From: Microbulbifer litoralis
GTDB lineage: Bacteria > Pseudomonadota > Gammaproteobacteria > Pseudomonadales > Cellvibrionaceae
Direction of reading: 5' to 3'
NCBI RefSeq assembly: GCF_023634065.1
Contig: NZ_JALKCV010000006.1
Location: forward strand, 124,001 to 188,000
DNA length: 64,000 bases
Both the position numbers and the translations under genes were made by a program. Below, piece after piece: positions 59,796 to 64,000 of the stretch (positions within the stretch are counted from its first letter, which is position 1; every line of letters begins with the position of its first letter). The notes beneath the pieces are model-generated. The model was not told the DNA's origin. It was given only the letters and a program-made list of their open reading frames with translations, and searched no databases.

Positions 59796-61751
59796 TCAGT
59801 CTTCGCTGTCGCCGTAGATGATCTTGCTGTTCACCTTGACGGTCAGCGGATGGTAACCCGGCTTGGCCTTCTCGAAGATGCGTTCGGCCATATCGCGCTT
59901 GCCGTTTTCCACCAGGCTGCGGTAGAGCGGACGCACGAACTTGTTGCGGCCGATGCCGACCATGAATTCCTCCAGGCGCGGGAAGGCCGGCTGGTAGTCG
60001 TTGCGCACGGCGATCATCAGCCAGCTGAAGGCGATCTCATTGTTTTTCGACTCGGTCAGGCCGAAGGTCTCGTCCAGCTCTGCCAGCTGGTCGTCACTGA
60101 GTTTCTCCGGCATGCCGTCGAGGAAGTACTTCCACTGGTGGAAGGTCCAGCCGCTGGTGTCGATATCCCCGGCCGCGATCTCGCCATCCAGCCACTGCTG
60201 GCGCACCGGGTCGATCCTGGCAAAGGCATCGGAGGTCGGGTGCGGAGCGCCCTCCGGCAGGCCCGGCTCGTAGATCCATTCGTGAATGCGCTCGGCACTC
60301 AGTTTGTCCGGGTACTGCTTCAGCAATGTCTCATTCAGGTAGTTCAGGAAATCTTCCGTACTGATGCTCTGGAACGAGAAGTGGTTGAAGTAATCGAGCA
60401 GGAACTGATCGAAGTTCTCGCGACCGACCTTCTGCTCCAGCTCGTACAGGAACAGGGAACCTTTTTCATAGGGGATATTGGAGAAGACCGCGTCCGGGTC
60501 CCGGCCGCGTACATCGGTCGCCAGGATTTCATCGCTGTCCGGGCGATCTGCCATATCCTCTTCCAGGTCCGCATAGCCCAGCGCCATTTCCATTTTGTAG
60601 CGCTCGTCGCCATAGACGTTCTGCATGATGCGATTGGTCAGGTAGGTGGTGAAGCCCTCGTTCAGCCACAGGTCGCGCCAGGTGGCATTGGTCACCAGGT
60701 TGCCGGACCAGGAGTGGGCCAGCTCGTGGGCGATCAGCGCCACCAGGCTCTTGTCACCGGCGATCACAGTCGGGGTGATAAAGCTCAGGCGCGGGTTTTC
60801 CATGCCGCCAAACGGGAAGCTGGGTGGCAGGATCAGCAGGTCGTAGCGGTCCCAGCGATAGGGGCCATAGACCTTCTCGTTGACCTCCAGCATCGACTCG
60901 GTGTCCTCGAACTCCTTCGCCGCCGCGTCCAGCAGGGACGGCTCGGCATAGACACCGGTGCGCTCGCCCATGGCCTTGAAATCCAGGTCGCCGACGGCCA
61001 GCGCCAGCAGGTAGGACGGGATCGGCTGCGGCATCTCGAATTCATAGACACCGTCTTTCTCTGCCTGCGGGTCGTTGTCGGCACTCATCACCGCGCGCAG
61101 CTCTTCCGGGGTTCGGATGGTGGCATTGTAGGTGATGCGCACCGACGGGGTGTCCTGCAGCGGCACAAAGCTGCGCGCGTGGATCGCCTGGGCCTGGGTA
61201 AACAGGAAGGGGTGTTGCTTGCCGGCGGTCTGCTGCGGCTCCAGCCACTGTACGCCGGAGGCGTCCGGGGAGGTGCGGTATTCGATGGCCACGCTGGTGG
61301 CGTTTTTCGGCAGCTGGATTTTGAGCGGTGTGCCCAGGTGATCGTCTTTCTCGCCCAGGGAGAACTTCACCGCTTCCATCTGCCCGCCGTGGCCGGCTTT
61401 CACCGCCTGGATATCCAGGTCGCGGGTGTCGAGTACCAGCGGCGGATTGCCATCGGTGAGGCGCTTGAACTTCAGCTTCGCCTCGCCCTCGAGCACTTTC
61501 TCGTCGAAGTCCACGGCCAGGTCCAGGTCCAGGTGCTCGACGCGGTAATCTTCCGTATTGGCGAAGGAGTGGTAGTCCACGCCGGGCTCCGGCCCCTTGC
61601 TATCGGCCTTCTGCCTGGCCGGCTCGGCCGCGGTCTCGGCGACAGCCTTGTCGGTAGCTTCCGGCTCGGAGACGGGTTCGGGTTTGGAACAGCCGGCCGC
61701 CAGCGCAAGCGCGCTGGCGAGCAGGCCGGTACAGAGTATACGGGGCAACAT
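59796..61751 (-). CDS. M1-family aminopeptidase lipoprotein (leukotriene A4 hydrolase-like)
   Basis: A zinc aminopeptidase of 651 aa. I start at the ATG at 61751, with GGAG six nt upstream; this gives a lipoprotein signal (LCTGLLASALALAAGC, Cys21). The zinc site is HELAH (342-346) with Glu365 in DLWLNEGFTTYL, exactly HEXXH-X18-E, and the substrate motif is GGMENPRL. The C-terminal helical domain (about 480-645; KLSDDQLAELDETFGL, KFVRPLYRSLVENGKRDMAE) is of the LTA4-hydrolase type. A periplasmic or surface role in peptide nutrition is likely. Confidence 0.94.
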   Translation of the reverse strand: MLPRILCTGLLASALALAAGCSKPEPVSEPEATDKAVAETAAEPARQKADSKGPEPGVDYHSFANTEDYRVEHLDLDLAVDFDEKVLEGEAKLKFKRLTDGNPPLVLDTRDLDIQAVKAGHGGQMEAVKFSLGEKDDHLGTPLKIQLPKNATSVAIEYRTSPDASGVQWLEPQQTAGKQHPFLFTQAQAIHARSFVPLQDTPSVRITYNATIRTPEELRAVMSADNDPQAEKDGVYEFEMPQPIPSYLLALAVGDLDFKAMGERTGVYAEPSLLDAAAKEFEDTESMLEVNEKVYGPYRWDRYDLLILPPSFPFGGMENPRLSFITPTVIAGDKSLVALIAHELAHSWSGNLVTNATWRDLWLNEGFTTYLTNRIMQNVYGDERYKMEMALGYADLEEDMADRPDSDEILATDVRGRDPDAVFSNIPYEKGSLFLYELEQKVGRENFDQFLLDYFNHFSFQSISTEDFLNYLNETLLKQYPDKLSAERIHEWIYEPGLPEGAPHPTSDAFARIDPVRQQWLDGEIAAGDIDTSGWTFHQWKYFLDGMPEKLSDDQLAELDETFGLTESKNNEIAFSWLMIAVRNDYQPAFPRLEEFMVGIGRNKFVRPLYRSLVENGKRDMAERIFEKAKPGYHPLTVKVNSKIIYGDSED

Positions 61752-61886
61752 GCGGGGCTCCATGGGTATTCTGCTTATGAAATCGCGGCACAGGATACCC
61801 GAGGGGCGGGAAATGATGAATGCGAAATGCCAAATGGGCCAGACCCGGCCCTTTTGCAAAGTCGGTGAGCGCGGGCCCCGGATCCT

Positions 61887-63974
61887 TCAGTCGAGGCTGA
61901 AATCGAAATCCATTTCCTCGGCCGGCGCCTGCACGTAGTAACCCTGGATATAGTCGGTGCCCGTCTGCCACAGGGTCGGCAGCATGCTGGCCTGTTCGAT
62001 ATGCGGCACTATCACCCTGGTGTCGGCCTCGCCCAACTGCCTGACCAGATTGGCCAGGGTCTCGCTGCTCTCGCCCTCGTCCTGCACCTCGCGCACAAAA
62101 GACGGATCCACCTTGGCGATATCCACCTTGACGTGTTCCAGCGCCTTGAACGGATTGAGGCCGGTGCCGAAATGGCACACCGACACGCGGCAACCGAGTT
62201 CCTGCACCTGCCGGGTGAAATCCCGCGCGGCGTGCAGGTTGCTGTCGATATCCTCCTGGCGCAGCTGGAACACGACGCCCTTGGGCGGCACCTTGGCGGC
62301 CTTGAAGGCGACGCCGAGCCAGGCCGGCAGGCCGGTGTCGAGCAGCGAGGCGCTGGTGATATGCAGCAGCAGGGAGACATTCTTGCCGCCGGCGCGCTGT
62401 GCGGAGGCGGCCTTGATCGCGTTGAGAATCACCCAGCGATCCATCTTGGTGGCCAGGCTCGCCTCGCCCAGGGCCTCGAGGAAAGCCACCGGGGCCAGTT
62501 CCTCCTTGCCGTCCACCAGCCGCACCAGCACCTCGTAGATCTGTTCGCCGCTGCCCTGCAGGCTCAGGATCGGCTGGTAGAGCAGCTTCATATTGCCGTC
62601 TTCCAGCGCCTGCAGCACGCGCGCACGGTGATAGGTGTCGGCATCGCCCTGCTGGTCGGTATCCGGCTCGTAGAGGGCAAAGCCATTGCCTTTTTCCTGC
62701 TGCTGCAGGGCCAGCTCGTGGGCCTGCAGGGCCTGGTCGAGCACTTTCTGCGCCGCACCGGAGGCCTCGCTCAGCAGCGAAATACCCACCGAGGCGGTGA
62801 TGTGCAGTGTCTTGCCGCCGGCCTCGAAAATGGTGTCGGAGATTTTTTGCAGCAGTTCGCGGGTGCGCTGCTCGGCGCTGTCCGGGGTGGTTTCCGGCAT
62901 CAGCAGGCAGAAACTCTCCTCGCCGTAGCGGGCCACCAGGTCGCCGCGACGCAGGCTGGACTGCAACAGCTCGGCCATTTTTTTCTGCAGCGCATCGACA
63001 CCCGCCACCCCCACGGTTTTCTCCACCGTCTCCTCGAAACGGTCGATCTCGATATACATCAGGCCGCCGGTGCGCTGGGCACCGGCAGTGGCGGCAATCG
63101 CCTTGTCCAGCAGTTGCAGGAAATACTGGCGGTTGTAGAGGCCGGTGAGCGGGTCGCGGTTCTTGATATCGCTGAGCTGGGCCTCCAGTTGCTCGGTATC
63201 GCCGCCGCGCGCGGCGATGCGCACCTGCAGGCAGCGCTCCTCGTCGTAGACGGTGGACAATACCTCGGCGCGGATCGGCAGCGGGCTGCCGGAAGCGGTC
63301 TTGGCGGTGAACTTCCACTCCTGCGCCTCCACCTCGTTATTGTCGATGGCGCACTGCTTGAGGAAGTCGCGCGCATCTTCCTGCTCGCCCTCGGTCAGCA
63401 TGTCGATCAGCGGCTGGTACTCGATATCGTCGTTACTGGAATAGCCGAAGCGCTCGGCGAAGGAGTCGTTGGCGTAGACGATCAGGCCGTCGGAGACATA
63501 GGCGATGGCATCCTTGGAACTGTCCAGCAGCTCCTTGGCGCGCTGCAGGGTGGCGTGGTAACGGCGGTCGTGCAGGCGCGCCTTGCGGCGGTTCTCAAGC
63601 GCGATCATCTCGCGCTGGATCACCAGCAGCAGGTGCTGGTCCTCGTCCACAGTGACCACGTCGCGCGCGCCCACCTTGAGGCCCTCCACCACCGGCTGGG
63701 ACCCGCTGCGCTCGCTCAGCAGCACCACCGGCACATCCTTCTGCAGCTTGCTGATGGTGCGCAGCGCCACCGCCGGCGGCACCTTCTCGCTGGTATCGGC
63801 GGCGATCAGCAGGTCCCAGGTCTTGTCCTGCAGCAACTTGACCAGCGCCTCGGCACTGGCCACATGCTGGGCGCGGTTCGGGCGCCCGGCATTGTGCAGC
63901 ATGCTGACCAGGCGCTGGGCCTCGGAGGGAGTATCGTGAATTAACAGAAGTCGGATAGTGTCGTTGCTGCTCAT
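61887..63974 (-). CDS. fimX: FimX-like degenerate GGDEF/EAL protein
   Basis: A protein of 695 aa with the FimX domain order: receiver-like (1-125; position of Asp60 kept, but LLIHDTPS lacks the full acidic pocket), PAS (about 140-265), GGDEF (about 275-435) and EAL (about 450-690). The GGDEF signature reads YGEESF (350-355) and EAL reads EVL (481-483). FimX of Pseudomonas and Xanthomonas has the same kind of loss and acts as a c-di-GMP receptor that drives type IV pilus assembly. Length (691 aa in P. aeruginosa) also agrees. No pil genes are in the window. Confidence 0.88.
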   Translation of the reverse strand: MSSNDTIRLLLIHDTPSEAQRLVSMLHNAGRPNRAQHVASAEALVKLLQDKTWDLLIAADTSEKVPPAVALRTISKLQKDVPVVLLSERSGSQPVVEGLKVGARDVVTVDEDQHLLLVIQREMIALENRRKARLHDRRYHATLQRAKELLDSSKDAIAYVSDGLIVYANDSFAERFGYSSNDDIEYQPLIDMLTEGEQEDARDFLKQCAIDNNEVEAQEWKFTAKTASGSPLPIRAEVLSTVYDEERCLQVRIAARGGDTEQLEAQLSDIKNRDPLTGLYNRQYFLQLLDKAIAATAGAQRTGGLMYIEIDRFEETVEKTVGVAGVDALQKKMAELLQSSLRRGDLVARYGEESFCLLMPETTPDSAEQRTRELLQKISDTIFEAGGKTLHITASVGISLLSEASGAAQKVLDQALQAHELALQQQEKGNGFALYEPDTDQQGDADTYHRARVLQALEDGNMKLLYQPILSLQGSGEQIYEVLVRLVDGKEELAPVAFLEALGEASLATKMDRWVILNAIKAASAQRAGGKNVSLLLHITSASLLDTGLPAWLGVAFKAAKVPPKGVVFQLRQEDIDSNLHAARDFTRQVQELGCRVSVCHFGTGLNPFKALEHVKVDIAKVDPSFVREVQDEGESSETLANLVRQLGEADTRVIVPHIEQASMLPTLWQTGTDYIQGYYVQAPAEEMDFDFSLD

Positions 63975-64000
63975 TATGGTGCTCTTGCTACTGCTGCGAC

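Noticed and set aside
59625-61868. A 747-codon plus-strand open frame opposite the M1 aminopeptidase gene
   Set aside because: It is antisense to a gene with clear catalytic motifs; its translation is His/Gln/Val-rich low-information sequence, as produced by the complement of GC-rich codons.

Overview
The window is a GC-rich, densely coded gammaproteobacterial chromosome segment. A marine Cellvibrionales/Microbulbifer-like polysaccharide degrader is the best fit. This is inferred from the pectin-utilisation locus with large TonB-dependent receptors, the fused BioH-BioC protein, a FimX homologue, the liu leucine-catabolic operon and AlaE. I see no rRNA, tRNA, CRISPR array, prophage or complete insertion sequence.

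Layout. (1) 1-14336 is a pectin/galacturonate utilisation locus: two TonB-dependent receptors, two GH28 polygalacturonase-family proteins (one exported by Sec, one by Tat), a DUF4861-GH105 lipoprotein, KduI, KduD, a FadR-subfamily GntR regulator and UxaA. KduI/KduD and UxaA both lead to 2-keto-3-deoxygluconate (KDG). No KDG kinase or aldolase and no UxaB/UxaC is in view. (2) 14446-33425 is mixed: an orphan HypX/HoxX-type CO-forming maturation protein, an M17 aminopeptidase, a B-box/TPR membrane protein coupled to a COQ7-family hydroxylase, a rhomboid protease, a large MscS-type channel, two DUF6515-like secreted proteins flanking a terminator, a LytS/LytTR two-component pair, an EVE protein, and a tightly overlapping efflux operon (AI-2E transporter, NodT lipoprotein, HlyD adaptor, DUF2955 permease, K+-channel-like protein). 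(3) 33643-41769 holds a DmdC/FadE-type acyl-CoA dehydrogenase under a PsrA-like operator, then bioD, an L,D-transpeptidase, and the bioB-bioF-bioHC operon with a BirA-like operator shared with divergent comF. (4) 41935-49333 holds a FabH-like synthase, a PadR regulator, alaE with an Asp/Glu racemase-family gene, a degenerate phosphorelay-like membrane protein, two unknown membrane/periplasmic proteins and glyoxalase I. (5) 49419-56917 is the liuR-A-B-C-D-E leucine/isovalerate operon; its methylcrotonyl-CoA carboxylase needs the biotin made by region 3. (6) 57050-63974 holds a YtjB/AhpA-like protein divergent from serB, a tiny predicted lipoprotein missed by length cut-offs, an M1 aminopeptidase lipoprotein and FimX.

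Non-coding structure is unusually visible. There is a 164-bp MITE-like element with 22-bp perfect inverted ends at a stop codon, two separate 92-bp hairpin elements with 20-bp perfect arms (one encodes the C-terminal tail of BioHC, the other lies inside the liu operon), a 32-bp perfect palindrome between liuD and liuE, dispersed REP-like repeats, a GGGACTC heptamer array, and several operator-like palindromes (BirA, PsrA, LiuR and FadR-subfamily types). All family assignments were made by reading translations and motifs; no database search was run.
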